A model generated the notes under the pieces. The model was not told where the DNA came from. It saw nothing but the letters and a program-made list of their open reading frames with translations, and made no database searches. A DNA stretch of 64,000 bases from Owenia fusiformis (taxonomy: Eukaryota; Annelida; Polychaeta; Sabellida; Oweniidae), in assembly GCA_903813345.2 (NCBI GenBank), contig CAIIXF020000005.1:22449375-22513374 (forward strand). Reading direction: 5' to 3'. The position numbers were made by a program, and so were the translations under genes. This document shows positions 1 to 12,309 of this stretch, in pieces. The stretch's first letter is position 1; every line of letters starts with the position of its first letter.

Positions 1-326
1 CCTCTCAAGTTTTCCAAAAAACACGACTAAATCGTATGAAAAAACACGTCCGGGACAATCTTTACTGTTAACACTTGGTCGCCGTGAGTATGATATTCAC
101 AAGAAAGAAAATACCTGTGGGACAGGCTATGCCACATTGTTCTCTTGCTAGCCCATTGTCTTCGCACCCATTGTCAACTTCTATGTTTAGATTTAAGAAA
201 TAGATGAACAACTCAACTTTCACACACTCAGTGATACCCATTTCATTAATTTGCCATTGGGGTATTGTTCCAAGAATCTATTGAATTTGATGTGGTTTAA
301 TACCATAAAATAAAACGGATGTCTAG
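1..326. other. Left edge, no gene seen
   Basis: No feature recognised in this AT-rich stretch up to the start of the repeat at 327. Confidence 0.5.
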
Positions 327-2222
327 TTATCCCACCGAACGAAGTTTGAGAGAGATATAGAGAAGCCGCCCCTCCGTCCGTTCGTTTGTCTGTCTGTCCG
401 GGCGATAACTCAAAGACCGGTTGACGGATTCTGTTCAAATTTTACATGCTGATTCCTTGGGACAAAGGAGTTTTGCTCAGAAAGATATTTTTAAGATGGC
501 CGCTGATTTTCAAAATGGCTGCTAAAAAACCTAATCTTTGATAACTCAAATACCAGTAAATGGATTTGGTTATACTGCCTAGGAACACATAGCTTGAGAT
601 AAAGTTTTTACGATTGCAGCTGATTTTCAAAAGACCGCCATTTTTCGTTAAATAATGTAATCTTTGAAAACTCAAATACCAGTGGACAGATTTATATGCT
701 GATGCCTTGCAACACACGAGTTCTGCTCGAGAGGGAATTTTCAAAGTGTCCGCCATATTTCGTAAACTAGTGTAGTCTTTGATAACTAAAATACTGATGG
801 ACGGATTTGGTTAAAATAGAATTTTTAAAGATTGCAGCTGATTTTTAAAATGGCCGCCATTTTTCGTAAAATAGAGTAATCATTGAAAACTCAAATACCA
901 GTGGACGGATTTGATTCAAATCTTAAATGCTGATGCCTAGGGACAAATGAGCTTTGCTCGAGAAGACATTTCTAAGATGGACATTTAATTTCAAAATATC
1001 AGCCATTTTTGGTAAAAAACGTAATCTTTGATAACTCAAATACCAGTAGACAGATTTGATTTAAATTTTATGTGCTGATGCCTTGGAACACAAGAGCTCT
1101 GCATGAGAAGAACTTTTTAAGATTGCAGTTGACATTCAAAATGGTCGCCATTTTTCGTAAAATAGCCTAATCTTTGAAAGCTCAAATACCAGTGGACCGA
1201 TTTTGTTCAAACTTTATATGATTATGCCTATCAACACAGGATTTCTGCCTGAGAAGGAATTCCGAGATGGCAGCTGAATTTCAAAATGGCTGCCACTTTT
1301 TCGTAAAATAACGTTATCTTTGATGACTCAAATACCACATAGGAGCTCTGCTCGAAAAGGAATTTTCAAGATGGCAGCTGATTCTAAAAATGGCCACCAT
1401 TTTCGTAAAAGAAGGTAATCTTTGATAACCCAAATATATGTTGACGTATTTGGTTCAAATTTTATACACTGATGTCTCGAAGAAATTTTCAAGATGGCCA
1501 TTATTTATCAAAATGGCGACCATTTGTCATTAAAAATGAAATCGTTGATAACCCAAATACCAGTTGACGGATTATGTTCAAACTTTATACGCTGATCCCT
1601 AGGGACATAGGAGCTTTACTAAGAGGAGGGAAAGCCCCAGAGTTTAAAGATGACAGACATAATTACCTCTCTTGCTTACCACCTTCGTTCGTTCAAATTT
1701 TCATCGGCTAGTTATCAAATATTACACTTCGATGGGATGTTTTAATTGACATAGGCATAATCCGCACACCTTTCCTTATCTTGATGTGAAATGAGAAGCT
1801 ATGATATTGGTTAAAACGCCAGAAATGAACATAATATTATTCGAAGCGTATTCCGAAAATTTTGAAACCGCCATTGATGACGTCATTTGTTTGTTGACTT
1901 TTGACCAATCAGCGACGATGTCATCTCAATACAGATTTACATTATAAGCGTATGTCATCTTTGAACCCTGGTGTTTCTCCCCCTCTGGAGCTTTACTCAA
2001 GAAGTTTTCAAGATGGCAGCTGAATATAAAATGGCAGCCATTTTTCGTAAAAATAAATCTTTGTTAACTCAAATACCAGTGGACGGATTTGGTTCAAATT
2101 TTATATGCTGATACCTTGGGACAAAGGAGCTCTTCAAGAAGAAATTTTCAAGATGGCCGCTATTTTTCAAAACATGTTTTGTTTGGTGGGATTAGCTTCT
2201 CCTTGGAGTTGCTGTTTTCTAG
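327..2222 (-). mobile_element. GCCGCCAT-family element, full-length inverted copy with internal tandem array
   Basis: Starts TTATCCCACCGAACGAAG and ends GAGTTGCTGTTTTCTAG, the two termini seen in opposite order at 42746-43660 and 47621-48235. Inside are about nine degenerate units of roughly 100-150 bp, each with CTCAAATACCAGT, GGACGGATTTG, GCTGATGCCT and an AAAATGGC(C/T)GCCATTTTTCG block (CTCAAATACC-like starts near 545, 671, 890, 1034, 1180, 1327, 1551, 2057). A run of CCGTCCG/TCTGTCTG lies at 375-400. No protein-coding domain is present, so it is non-autonomous. A separate MITE interrupts it at 1621-1986. The superfamily was not identified. Confidence 0.75.
1621..1986. mobile_element. AAGAGG-family MITE, uninterrupted copy (366 bp)
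   Basis: Left end AAGAGGAGGGAAAGCCCCAG; right end complement AGAGGGGGAGAAACACCAG, forming imperfect terminal inverted repeats of about 30 bp. Flanked by GGAGCTTTACT at 1610-1620 and 1987-1997, which restores the interrupted host unit when collapsed. A second copy (10155-11861) has a clean 9-bp duplication, so the true length is probably 9 bp plus chance identity. No ORF. The long duplication would fit Mutator-like transposition, but this is inference. Confidence 0.75.
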
Positions 2223-3043
2223 TTTTAAAGGCGATGAAGAGGGAGCTACAGAATTGTTGGTAATATTAAGTTGAATAGACATGTAGTTACGCACCAAATT
2301 GTATAGAAATGCAAAAAATATAGACCGTCAATTAGCTTTTACAAAAAACTGAATGTGAGTAGACGACACTTTGAATTAGGGGTATCTACAATGTTGAAAG
2401 TGCACGTAATCCCAATACAATAGTGGTCTTTGATTGATCAGACGCCAGTTTAGCAGGATTAGTGAAATTTCTAAAGCCCCTTTGTCATATTGTTGAGTTT
2501 TTCATCTCGGCCGAGAGATACTTACCACTTCAGTGGCAACATGGGACTAAAAACCAATTTTACTCAATGGAAATTACCAACGTACTCGTAATTGTTGCTA
2601 AATGGCGATTGCTACGAAGATTAAGAACAAAACATGAAACAATATAAAACATAAAGTAGTAATTCTAGGATCTTCATTTAAATAAGTATTTGAAGAATCT
2701 TCACTCAGCGATTTCCTTTTCCTTTTAGCAAGCTATAGTGAAATTTGAAATGTTTGTAAGTACTTGGAATTACAAAATAAGCAATCAAAAGGAACATATT
2801 GAAACAGTATATGTAAAAATAGAAACATTTATACATGTCCTAACTTTTGTTTATTTTAGTTTGTTTTGTAGTTTAGCTATCATATCTATGGCCTCTTATA
2901 TTTTGATGCTTCTCTGCCATGTTATTTTCGGAAAAATTAACATGGCTGAAACTCCCTAAATTACACAATTCCACAGCTTTTCTGCACATTATACATAACT
3001 ATCTGAAATATACAAAAGTTAGGACTTGTACATATGTTTTTTA
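2223..3043. other. Gene-free stretch
   Basis: AT-rich; only short open frames without recognisable domains. Nothing supported. Confidence 0.4.
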
Positions 3044-3045
3044 TA

Positions 3046-3919
3046 CACTCCCCTCCATAAGTTTGGCAACCTTTTTTCTCCATTGAACTACGTGTTAAAG
3101 CCTCTTTACGTTTGAATTTCTATTTACTTAACCGGCGATGAAATAACTTATGATATTGATGGAAACGTAACTTGACTTTATTTCCAATACCTCCAAATTT
3201 TCTCAATTTTTTTCTTCAATTACAATAGGTCGAAAATTGATGATAAATTTGATGAATTTTTGAAAATCGTCATTCTCATGTAATCCAATGGGAATGGAGG
3301 GATCGGGGCAAATCAAAAATCAGGATATCTTTTCAGTAAAAGATTCAGCAAAAAATATTTTTATATAGAAAATTGAATTGTCTAACTTTTTTGAACACTA
3401 AGTGTTTAGTTTATTTGATGAATATTAAAGTTACAGCGCTTCAAAATCATTTTTGAAAATTATTTTTCGCCTCCTGTGTTATTTCAATAGGAGAAGTTTT
3501 TTGAAAAACAATTTTGACTTTAAAGCCCTATAACTTTGTTGAACCTGAAGAAACATATCAATTTTTTGTTAAATAAAGTTAGCAAATTCAATTACCTGCC
3601 TAATTCGTATTTTTTGCAAGGACTCGGATGGATGGATATTCTGTCATATGACTTGCGGCAAACCTACCATTTCCCATTGGTTAACATGGGAATGTCGATT
3701 TTCAAAAATTCATCAAATTCATCATCAATTTTCGACCTATTGTAATTGAGGGAAAAAATTGAGAAAATTTGGAGGTATTGGAATTAAAGTCAAATTACGT
3801 TTCCATCAATAGTATAAGTATTTTCATCGCAAGTTAATTAAATAAAAATTCAAAGGTAAAGAGGCTTTAACACGTAGTTCAATGGGGGGAAAAGGTTGCC
3901 AAACTTATGGAGGGGAGTG
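3046..3919. mobile_element. Palindromic TA-flanked MITE (874 bp), copy 1
   Basis: Begins CACTCCCCTCCATAAGTTTG and ends with its complement, flanked by TA on both sides (3044-3045, 3920-3921). The inverted arms extend inward for several hundred bases (for example CGAAAATTGATGA near 3232 against TCATCAATTTTCG near 3722), so the whole element is a foldback hairpin. TA target duplication and end shape point to Tc1/mariner-type mobilisation. No transposase is encoded. A second copy is at 27448-28331. Confidence 0.85.
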
Positions 3920-4054
3920 TATACTGTTGCAATATAGTCATTTATTTGCTTATTTTTCAAATTCAAAGTACTTACAAACATTTAACATTTCACTGTACAT
4001 TATATTTCTCTTTGTCTCGTCATGTGTCAAAAGTACAAGATTATCCTTATTATA

Positions 4055-6794
4055 CAGGTCGTCCACAAAAAAGTATACCCAACTTCAAAGTCAGGATACT
4101 AGAATTCTGAGCAAAGGAGTTGGGTAAACAAGGCCATTTTAAGCCCCACCTGATTTTCAAGTTTTCTCTTTATTTTATTAATCTATGTGATATATGTGTT
4201 TCAAAAATGTATGAAAATTTAGGTCAAGGTCATATTCCCCAGGTCAAGGTCAAATGAAAAAATTCATTATTTTCTACCAAAATATACCTTTTTGGTTAAA
4301 ATATCACAATTATCTGTAGGAATTTAGTCTCATAGAGGTTGGAATTACAATATATAGTAAATTGGCAATTTGCCAATAATGAGATATTTATATTAATATA
4401 TTCCGCCCTTCCCACGCAACACTGAAAGAGAACAAAAGTACCTAAAATAATGAAAAAACTTTATTATTTTTAATTCATTTTAAATTCAGAATGTACATTT
4501 CATGATTTTCCTCTGCCAATATCATATTTTCCCTCAGGATAAAATTCATATTCCATCCCTCCCATTATATAACCTCTATGTATTCAATAGCAATATCACC
4601 CAATTCAATATCGCCCAAATATGACCCAGATAATGTCCTAATATCATAGCAACATCAACCAATTGTCAATCAAATGTCACTCTATATCAATCCAAAATAA
4701 CCCAAGTATTGGCCTCATATTATTTAAGTAACAGTCCAATATCAACCCTCTTATTTACCAAATATCACCCAATTATTCTGATTGTAATAATATCACACTG
4801 TAAATCCAATATCAGCCAAATATGAGCCAAATAATGGACCCAATATGATAGCGATATCACCCCAATATCAATCCAATATCACCCAAATATCGGCCCAATG
4901 TGATAGCAATATCACCCAAATATCAAGCAAATATTTGCCCAATATCAATCCAATATCACCCAAATATAAGCCCAATATTATAGCAATATCACCCAAATAT
5001 AAGCCCAATTCGATAGCAATTTCTGACAAATATCAATCCAATATTAACTTTATATCTGCCCTATTACCAACATATTGCCATTACATAAGCAATATCAAAA
5101 ATATAAGTTCTGATATCAACCTAATATCCCAACAATCTCCTCCCAAATCAAGCTTATATTACCTCAATATCACTTCTATTATTAGTTGCAATAGTCTTGA
5201 CTTGTGAAGCTAAATCTTCTGTAACCTTTCTCCGTTTTCTAGGAGAATTTACCTGCTTCCTACAAATGTAGCATGAATAGCATTTGGCCATTTTGAATAA
5301 TCAACAAAAATGGCAGGCAAAATTTTCTATAAAGTTCTAAAATTCACATCGAGCATAATAAGTCTCCATCAAAATTATTCTTTGTATGCAACAATATAAC
5401 ATTTATGTAACTAAAGAAGCACTTATTAGAGTGGAGACTTGTTATGCTCCATGTGAAAACACTCAAAGGATTACTACCTCCAGTGAATAAAAATGTCACC
5501 CAGACTCAGCATGAAATGTCCTTTCAAAGCTTTACTTACCTCTTAACTGTACATATTGTTTAAATCAATTGTATGTATGGATCAAATAAATATATATTTA
5601 CATAATCCTGGACAGATAAATCAAAAACATTCATTCATAGCTGAGTAAATTGGAATTCATCAAGAGGGTTGTAAAATATGTGAATTTTTTTCCTTCTGGC
5701 CCCCACCCTCTTTGAAGGTCTCCAGACACCGTAACAATTTTTTCTAATTTTTTTTAAAAATACTACCCAAAAACATAGACTTCAATCTATGCATTTCTGA
5801 TGTTTTTTTCTCCTATTCTTAAAAAAAGTTTTTTCACACTTCAATTGGGGCACTCTCTGTTGCTAGTTTACCCAACTCCTTTTGAAAAATACGAAGGTAG
5901 CAGTAAAAGGCCTAGTTTGTCCTCCATCCAATGGTACCTAGATCATTGTATAACTGCCATGGATGACTGAGCAATCATGACTTTCATGAAAGGTGTTAAA
6001 ATCAGTACTGTTAGCATTCAAGGAGGACAGTAGATGATTTTTTGTGTTCCAAACATTATAAATGGTCAAATTCAAACTTGTTTCATGTTCTTCATACTTT
6101 TGCATAATTTTCCATAACTTTTGGTTCGTACCTCCCTCTCGAGAAATTGGATCTGAAAAGCCTCTTGATCAGCAATGCAACTTCTACTTGATGATATGCA
6201 GCGTTGAAGTCAATTGTATCCCCATGTAAAGTCAATAACCCTTGTTGAAATCCTAATTTTCTCAGAAGAACTCGAGTTTATTGAGTCTAAACAAGTACAT
6301 TCATGTGGGACATTATTGCTAGAATCCATTTCAATAATAAGAAAGGGGGTTCTATACACAATATGTGTGACTTGGTTTTTAGAACTTTTTGTTGGCTCTA
6401 CTGCTCAGGGTGTCAGTCGATCCATTTTTGCAGGCCCATTTTAGAGGGGGTTAAGCTTTTTGCCAAACCTTTTTTCATAAGAGAGTTTCTCAGTCCCAAG
6501 TCCAGTTTACTATGGAAAGCCTATCCTCTAACTTAATGTAACAGAAAAAAAGAATACTAAGCCAAGCACACATCAATTGCCACACAGGAAAGTAACTTGG
6601 CATGGTGCTAATCTTACCACCTCTCATAATGGTCAAGGTTGCTCAGTCATACATTACAGTTACATAATGATCTTGGTACCATTTGATGTAGAATAAATCA
6701 GGACTTTTACTACTATCTTTGTAGTTTATCAAAACTGCTAAGGATTCTAGTAATTTGGATTTGAAGTTGGGTATACTTTTTTGTGGACGCCCTG
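4055..6794. mobile_element. Mariner-type non-autonomous element (2.74 kb) carrying an ATATC minisatellite
   Basis: Left end CAGGTCGTCCACAAAAAAGT, right end complement CAGGGCGTCCACAAAAAAGT, each continuing ATACCCAACTTC; TA flanks both ends. The inverted repeats run about 35 bp. The interior has no intact transposase. It contains a minisatellite (4585-5180) and an AT-rich remainder with no recognisable domain. Its right TA is shared with the next element. Confidence 0.75.
4585..5180 (+). repeat. CAATATCACCC minisatellite
   Basis: Degenerate tandem repeats of an 11-22 bp motif built from CAATATCACCCAAATAT and CAATCCAATATCA, with higher-order units of about 35-45 bp containing ATAGCAATATCACCCAAATA. 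It gives a 120-codon open frame (4845-5207) made only of repeated Asn/Ile/Ser/Pro; this is a repeat by-product, not a gene. Confidence 0.8.
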
Positions 6795-6796
6795 TA

Positions 6797-8287
6797 CAAG
6801 GGTTGTTCAAAAAGTTTTGCACAAATATATCTAATTATGAAATAAGCCAATCTTGTTCACATTTGGTAATTTCTTGCCCCGATCTTATTTCCTCACACTG
6901 TCAAGTTTTCATGTATTTATGATTATTACATAACATTTTATGGTTGCTATGGTAACCAAGGTGATGACGACATGGTCCATATCATTTTTAAAGAGAAAAC
7001 AAGTAATATATAAAGCACAATACCACTAAACATGCCCAAATTTACTTACATAAACTATCAACTTAAATTTAAGCAATATCTAGTATTGTTCTCGTGGCAA
7101 AAATGAATCTTATATCAATACTTATTTTTATCTTATTTTCAAAGAATGACCGTAAACATACTCTTCAAACATCTTGAACAAATCACCTGATTTTATGACG
7201 TTATCAAAGTTCTCATATCAATTTCTGAAATATTGGAGAATATGACTCAAAATGATAAAGTTGATGCAGAAAACATTGATAAAATACATATTGTTAAAGA
7301 ATGGGTAAACAGAATTACACAAGTTAAAATCATTCTTGCATTAAGACATTGCATACAATGACTCCATATAGGCATTACTAAGTATTCCAAGATGGAATTA
7401 GACAACTGGGAAATGTGAAAAAATATAAAAATTACGCGCTATTTCTATCCTCCAGTGTTGATAGCCTAATTTCTACTGTGTCAGCCTGGTTCAAAATGTT
7501 ACAGTAGTATTAATAATGAGGAACCCTTCTAATAAAGGCAATTAAATCAAGGTTCAAAAATTCAAAAAGTAGCCCTAATACCATTTCATCATCAGCGCGT
7601 CATAAACTCGACGATATCATCGGATCTCAACAGATTTTACTCAAGTAATGTTCGGATTCTGAGATCCTTTACTCAAGTATTTTCGGATCTTTATAATATT
7701 ACTCAATGATCACATCGGGTCCGATATCCGATAATATCGGATCTTTTAGAACAGCGTTTATGTGAAGAGTACGAATGAGGAAAACAAATAGAAAACCATC
7801 ATACGTTTTACTTATCTCTTAATTTGGATATAAAAATATATTTCAACTAAAATTCTGGGCCAATTCCGCCTGCTAGAACATCTTAGTAACGATTCTAACC
7901 ATCCGAGGGAATTGATGGTGGCCTAATAGTACCTTTATTGTCCATTTTCCTGTAAGATGTACTTTACCAAACATTGGATTGGCGGTGTAAGCGTGTCTTA
8001 CTCGGCGGTAGGTTGTATATAGGCGGGTAGACTTTCCCCCGTGAGATTGACCGAACAATTTCAGCCTTTCAAGGCATTCACAAAATTAATTCAATTTAAT
8101 GACGTCATATGGACCATGAGACCATTGGTTCACATTTTAAAGTCAGTGTATCTCAAGAAGTATATTGTATATGGTCCTGATATGAATGTAAGATAGGTGA
8201 TACTATATCCGTAAGAAATTTCATGTAAAAATAATACAATCTCTTCTCTTGAGAAGCATTCGTGCAAAACTTTTCGAACAACCCTTG
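6797..8287. mobile_element. Mariner-type element, copy 1 (CAAGGGTTGTTCAAAAAG ends)
   Basis: Left end CAAGGGTTGTTCAAAAAGTT, right end its near-perfect complement, TA at both flanks (6795-6796, 8288-8289). The same family, in the opposite orientation, occupies 28918-30669; the two share the terminal 600 bp and the segment with GACGTCATATGGACC. This copy holds a roughly 625-bp insertion (about 7420-8045) that is absent from the other. No intact transposase. Confidence 0.75.
7420..8045. repeat. Dispersed repeat inserted in the mariner-type element
   Basis: Starts near GCGCTATTTCTATCCTCCAG and shares about 340 bp with 16002-16345 (GTTGATAGCCTAATTTCT, GAGGAACCCTTCTAATAAAG, CGACGATAT(C/T)ATCGGATCTC). 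Its right part shares GGCGGGTAGACTTTCCCCCG, inverted, with 12243-12290. Insertion limits come from comparing with 28918-30669, which lacks it. No coding capacity. Confidence 0.65.
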
Positions 8288-8577
8288 TATGTGAAATAAT
8301 ACACTTACCCCGTGTGGTTTATACAAGCATTCACACTCTACTATACCTAACACCTAGAAATGCATAAGATACTTAGTTTGTCTAATTGTATTGTTTAATA
8401 TATTTTTGAAAGTACTATACCTTAGTGACATCTACCATTTAACCGATAACCCATTAATAAGGAACAGCCAAATAAAAACAACTACATAATCATTACTAAT
8501 AAGCCAAATGGGTTGCTCATGAACACCAAATGCAAGGTATAGTAGAGTGATTTAGTGCATTTTCCATGTTATGGATA

Positions 8578-8918
8578 CACCCCACCCGACCACGTGACCA
8601 AGTTTAAAAGGGATACAGGGTAGAGTTAAGTTGCAAATGGAGGACGTAGGTTTATTTCCATGTTTCTGAACGTAAACTACATTTTACATATATTCCTAGT
8701 GTTCTACCAGATATAAAATAGATTCATGAAGCAGTTTATAAAATATTGTCACCTAAAACCCCATATAGGCAAAGATAGAGAATAGTGAGCGCAGTAAAGT
8801 AAAGATTGAAGGTAATACAAGTTAGATTTCCGAGTTGCAGTCGATTTACTCAAAAGCTCCGGATCCCTGGGCGAAAGTCAAAAATCTCGAACATTCACGA
8901 CCGAGGTAGGGTAGTGTG
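8578..8918. mobile_element. CACACTACCC-family TIR element, 341-bp copy
   Basis: Left end CACCCCACCCGACCACGTG, right end complement CACACTACCCTACCTCGG, flanked by the 5-bp direct repeat GGATA (8573-8577 and 8919-8923). Interior shared with 16742-17906 in opposite order: GCAAATGGAGGACGT, TCCTAGTGTTCTA, CAGTCGAT-TACTCAAAAG. No ORF. See also 8940-11920. Confidence 0.8.
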
Positions 8919-8971
8919 GGATAGTATAGGTAGGTACTTCACTCTACCCTACCACGTGACCACGTTTAAAG

Positions 8972-9144
8972 CCGGTGTAAAAGGGTAGGAGGTCCTATCA
9001 AATTATGGTCCTACTCTCCATTGATTTATATGGTGACCTAAATACAACTCTTTCCCTCATTATCTTATTCACAATCAGGTTCAGTAAGGGCCGTTAAGAA
9101 AGGGGACCATAATCCCCGGGGGACCATAATTTCTTTTACACCGG
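8972..9144. mobile_element. Small MITE with CCGGTGTAAAA ends
   Basis: Begins CCGGTGTAAAAGGG and ends TTCTTTTACACCGG; interior carries GGTCCTA and GGGGACCATAAT. It separates CACGTTTAAA from GTAATTGCAAATGGAGG, which are close together in the other family members, confirming an insertion. Target duplication not resolved. Confidence 0.6.
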
Positions 9145-10154
9145 CACAGGCGACAGTGTAATTGCAAATGGAGGACCTGAGTTTATTTCCATATTTCTGA
9201 AGGTAAACTAGATTTAACATATCTTCCTAGTGTTCTACTATCCATAGTATAGATTCATCAAGCAGTTTGCAGTGTATTATTACCAGAAACTCCCTTTAGA
9301 TAAAGATATACTTGGCAGAGTAAAGTAACGATTGAAGGCAATACAAGATACTTTGTATTCCATAAATGTACAGGGCACTGGTCAGTTTCACCTGAAATTT
9401 GTAGCTTCTTTTTACATTGATATGCAACAAAATTCCTATTCAATTCTTAGTTAAATTGCGTGTCATCGTGTTATATGCATAGATATATATGCATAGTTTT
9501 ATATTATTTTATTCAATAGCATTTTTATAACAAAAAATTGTTTCTCTAAAATTTTAGGAGAAAATAACCTACTTTTTCTCGGGAGAGATACATGTTAAAT
9601 TGACAAAGTTCAAATTATAATTACTCAAATGTCAGCCCATCGAGATCGTATAGTCCTAATCAAAAACTTCCTATTTGCTTAAATGGTGACAAAAATATCC
9701 CACAAACAAAAAATGTATGATTTACAGCGAGCATTGATTCTTGGATCTGTAAAAAGCATGTGGGGTGTAATTATGACTTAGACAGCCAAATATATAATTT
9801 AATTTTTTGGTCCAAAATTGTAATCTGTAGGGGTCCCTGACACTCCTGCTAATCTCAATGAGATTTTTTACTGGTATATTGACCCTAAACAGTCGCCTGG
9901 GCAAGGAAGATTGACGACAGCCATAATTCAAACCCGATACTCCGTTGCCTGCTATGGAACAATTTAGTAAAATATTTCTATAAGGTTCTCTTTGGACCAA
10001 GTTTTTCGTTGAAAAATGGTCATTACGAATATTTTGTTAGTATTCAAACTTCCTCAGCGGTTCTAGTCTTCAAAATATGAGTAATATTTACCAAGCTGGT
10101 CTACGCCGGGTAATTAAAGGAGTATCGAGTTTGAATAACGGCTTCCAATCCTCC

Positions 10155-11861
10155 AAGAGGAGGGGAACCCCCAGAGCTTTAGCGATGACAGACATATTAC
10201 GTTTTTTGCGTACCACCTTCGTTTGCGCACCAGTGAGTTTTGAACAAAACACGTCGTTGGGATGTTTTAATCGATGTAAGCATATTCCTTACATCTTTAA
10301 TCTTGATGTGAAATAACAAGCTATGATATTGGTTAACACGCCAGAAATTAACATAGTATTATTCAAAGCGTTAAAGTACTAATGGAATTAACAAAATATT
10401 AATAACTTCCTCCCGTTGAAGCACCACTGTTTTAAATGGATTGTATTGGTAATACCACTGAACCTAGTATTGCTTGTTGAGCATCACACAACATTACCGG
10501 TTATTATATATTTGGGATTACGCAGGGGTCATCTTTCAAAAGAATTTTTCTGTATTTAAAGTTTCCTTTTAAACATATAATATATAAGTAAAAATATCAT
10601 AAACTTTTTGATATTAAGCACATTTCATATAATTTCAACTAAAAAATAATATCAAAATGGACTCCAGACTCACAGTAGGTGGTATAACTCATTAAACACT
10701 GTTCCTTTTTTCAAAAGTTAATTGTTACAGTCTAATGATTTAAATTAGTTTATAAATATAAATTTCTAAATTTGTTGAGCATCACAAATACGTCAATTAT
10801 AACAAAAATAAAAAATTCAAAATGTGAAAATATAATAATTTATTAGTGAACATTGAATTCAAATTACTAAGAAAAATCTTCACCTTGGCCTTGGAAAGTA
10901 GGTGAAGCTTCGAAGTTTAGATATTTTGTTTTTATTTTTTCTTCGGCTTCATTGACCTAACCTGGGGATATCAGCATATATCAATACATTGGATTTATAT
11001 CTTATTTATCATGACACTTAAGAGCCTTTTACTTTAAGTGTTAGAGACAATATAAAGAAATCAGAGTTTCTATTTTTCAACTGTTTTGAGAGGGGTGCTA
11101 TTAATTTCGCTGTTTTCTGGTAGGAGGTTGCAAGGGGTACAATGCTATCATCAGTGAGGGGTGCCATAGGGGATGAAGTGGCACCCATCACACCTCCACC
11201 CCCTACCCGACGGGCCTGTACATTAATGTATGTTCATAGATTCAACTTTTATTGCGAATAAGATCATGAAGCAAAAGATCACAAGATTATTAATCAAAAT
11301 AGGTTTGACAATAAGTGCAACCCTGGGGAACACCTATGATAAAGATAATTAAAAACTATGGATTACACATCAAAAATAGTCTTCTCTTACTTGTCAAATC
11401 CTGAAGAATAACATAGAGATGCAATGGAGGTGATTTTTTTTAATTTGAACTAAAAATACAGAAGAACAGACGGTCTCGTTTTCAATATAACAAGTTAGAA
11501 TAAATAAGTAGAATAAATATATCATGCTAATTACCTTCCAAGCAACCGATTTATTAATATCATATCAGATTTAAACTTCAAAAATATCAATATTTAATAT
11601 TTTAAAAAAATTTATAGACCCCTATTAGACCCTTCATGAATAAGTAAACGGTAATGTTGACAGGTGCTGAACAGGTGAAAACGTTAGAAGGAATATGTGT
11701 CTTAACATTTAAACATTACAAAAAGAGTATTGATTCAACGGGAGGAAACAGCTTAACTACATTATCTGAAAATTTGGACAAATCAGGACGGTGGTCATCT
11801 CAATGCAGATTTACATCATAGACGTACTCCATTTTCGAATCCTGGGTTTTCTCCCCCTCTT
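10155..11861. mobile_element. AAGAGG-family MITE, interrupted copy with 9-bp target duplication
   Basis: Ends AAGAGGAGGGGAACCCCCAG and TTCTCCCCCTCTT; flanked by CAATCCTCC at 10146-10154 and 11862-11870. Removing the insertion at 10408-11749 leaves about 365 bp, matching the uninterrupted copy at 1621-1986 (366 bp), with shared CTTGATGTGAAATAA, CGCCAGAAAT and GTCATCTCAAT segments. Confidence 0.8.
10408..11749. mobile_element. Nested element with CCTCCCGTTGAA inverted ends
   Basis: Left CCTCCCGTTGAAGCACCAC, right complement CCTCCCGTTGAATCAATAC, 12 bp identical. Interior is AT-rich; TTGTTGAGCATCACA occurs twice (about 10468 and 10776). No coding domain. Limits are approximate, supported by comparison with the uninterrupted AAGAGG copy. 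Confidence 0.55.
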
Positions 11862-11920
11862 CAATCCTCCTTGCTAAAACCCAAAATTTCGCGCATGCGT
11901 GAACGAGGTAGGGTAGAGTG

Positions 11921-12309
11921 TTCTTGTGTGTGATCCCTTGACGTTAAAGATACGATCAAGAACGGAAAACAAAGGTGCACATTCACACCTGTCGGCTGGA
12001 GTACGTAACAAGTTATAAGCCTGGTGAATTTATTTTGCGAAATGTGTAATATTTCTAGCATTTCCTGAGAGACAATTATCCACATTATATCACAATAATT
12101 TAATTGTAACAAAACTAGCGAGGGAATTGTAATGTTTTGCTTTTGAAGAAACATCAGATAATTTAGTTGGTATGTGACGATAGGTTATGTAGAGACTGTC
12201 TGTGAAGCATGTCAGTAGCATGTGTAAGTTCACCCTATATATTCACGGGGGAAAGTCTACCCGCCTATATACAACCTATCGCAGAGCAAAGACCCGAAGA
12301 TGTCTGAAA
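11921..12309. other. Gene-free stretch with a shared repeat fragment
   Basis: Only 12243-12290 is recognisable: GGGGGAAAGTCTACCCGCCT also occurs inverted at about 8022-8043. Nothing else supported. Confidence 0.4.

Larger units (their letters stand above)
8940..11920. mobile_element. CACACTACCC-family TIR element, 3.0-kb copy with nested insertions
   Basis: Perfect 14-bp ends CACTCTACCCTACC and GGTAGGGTAGAGTG. Flanks are TACTT on the left and TTCTT on the right, a 5-bp duplication with one change. Interior homology to the 341-bp and 1165-bp copies remains (CACGTGACCACGTTTAAA at the left, TTCGCGCATGCGTGA at the right). It holds a 173-bp MITE (8972-9144), the interrupted AAGAGG element (10155-11861) and, in that, a further element (10408-11749). 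This gives relative insertion ages. Confidence 0.7.

Noticed and set aside
4845-5207. 120-codon plus-strand open frame rich in Asn, Ile and Ser
   Set aside because: It is the translation of a CAATATCACCC minisatellite; no domain and no codon bias beyond the repeat.
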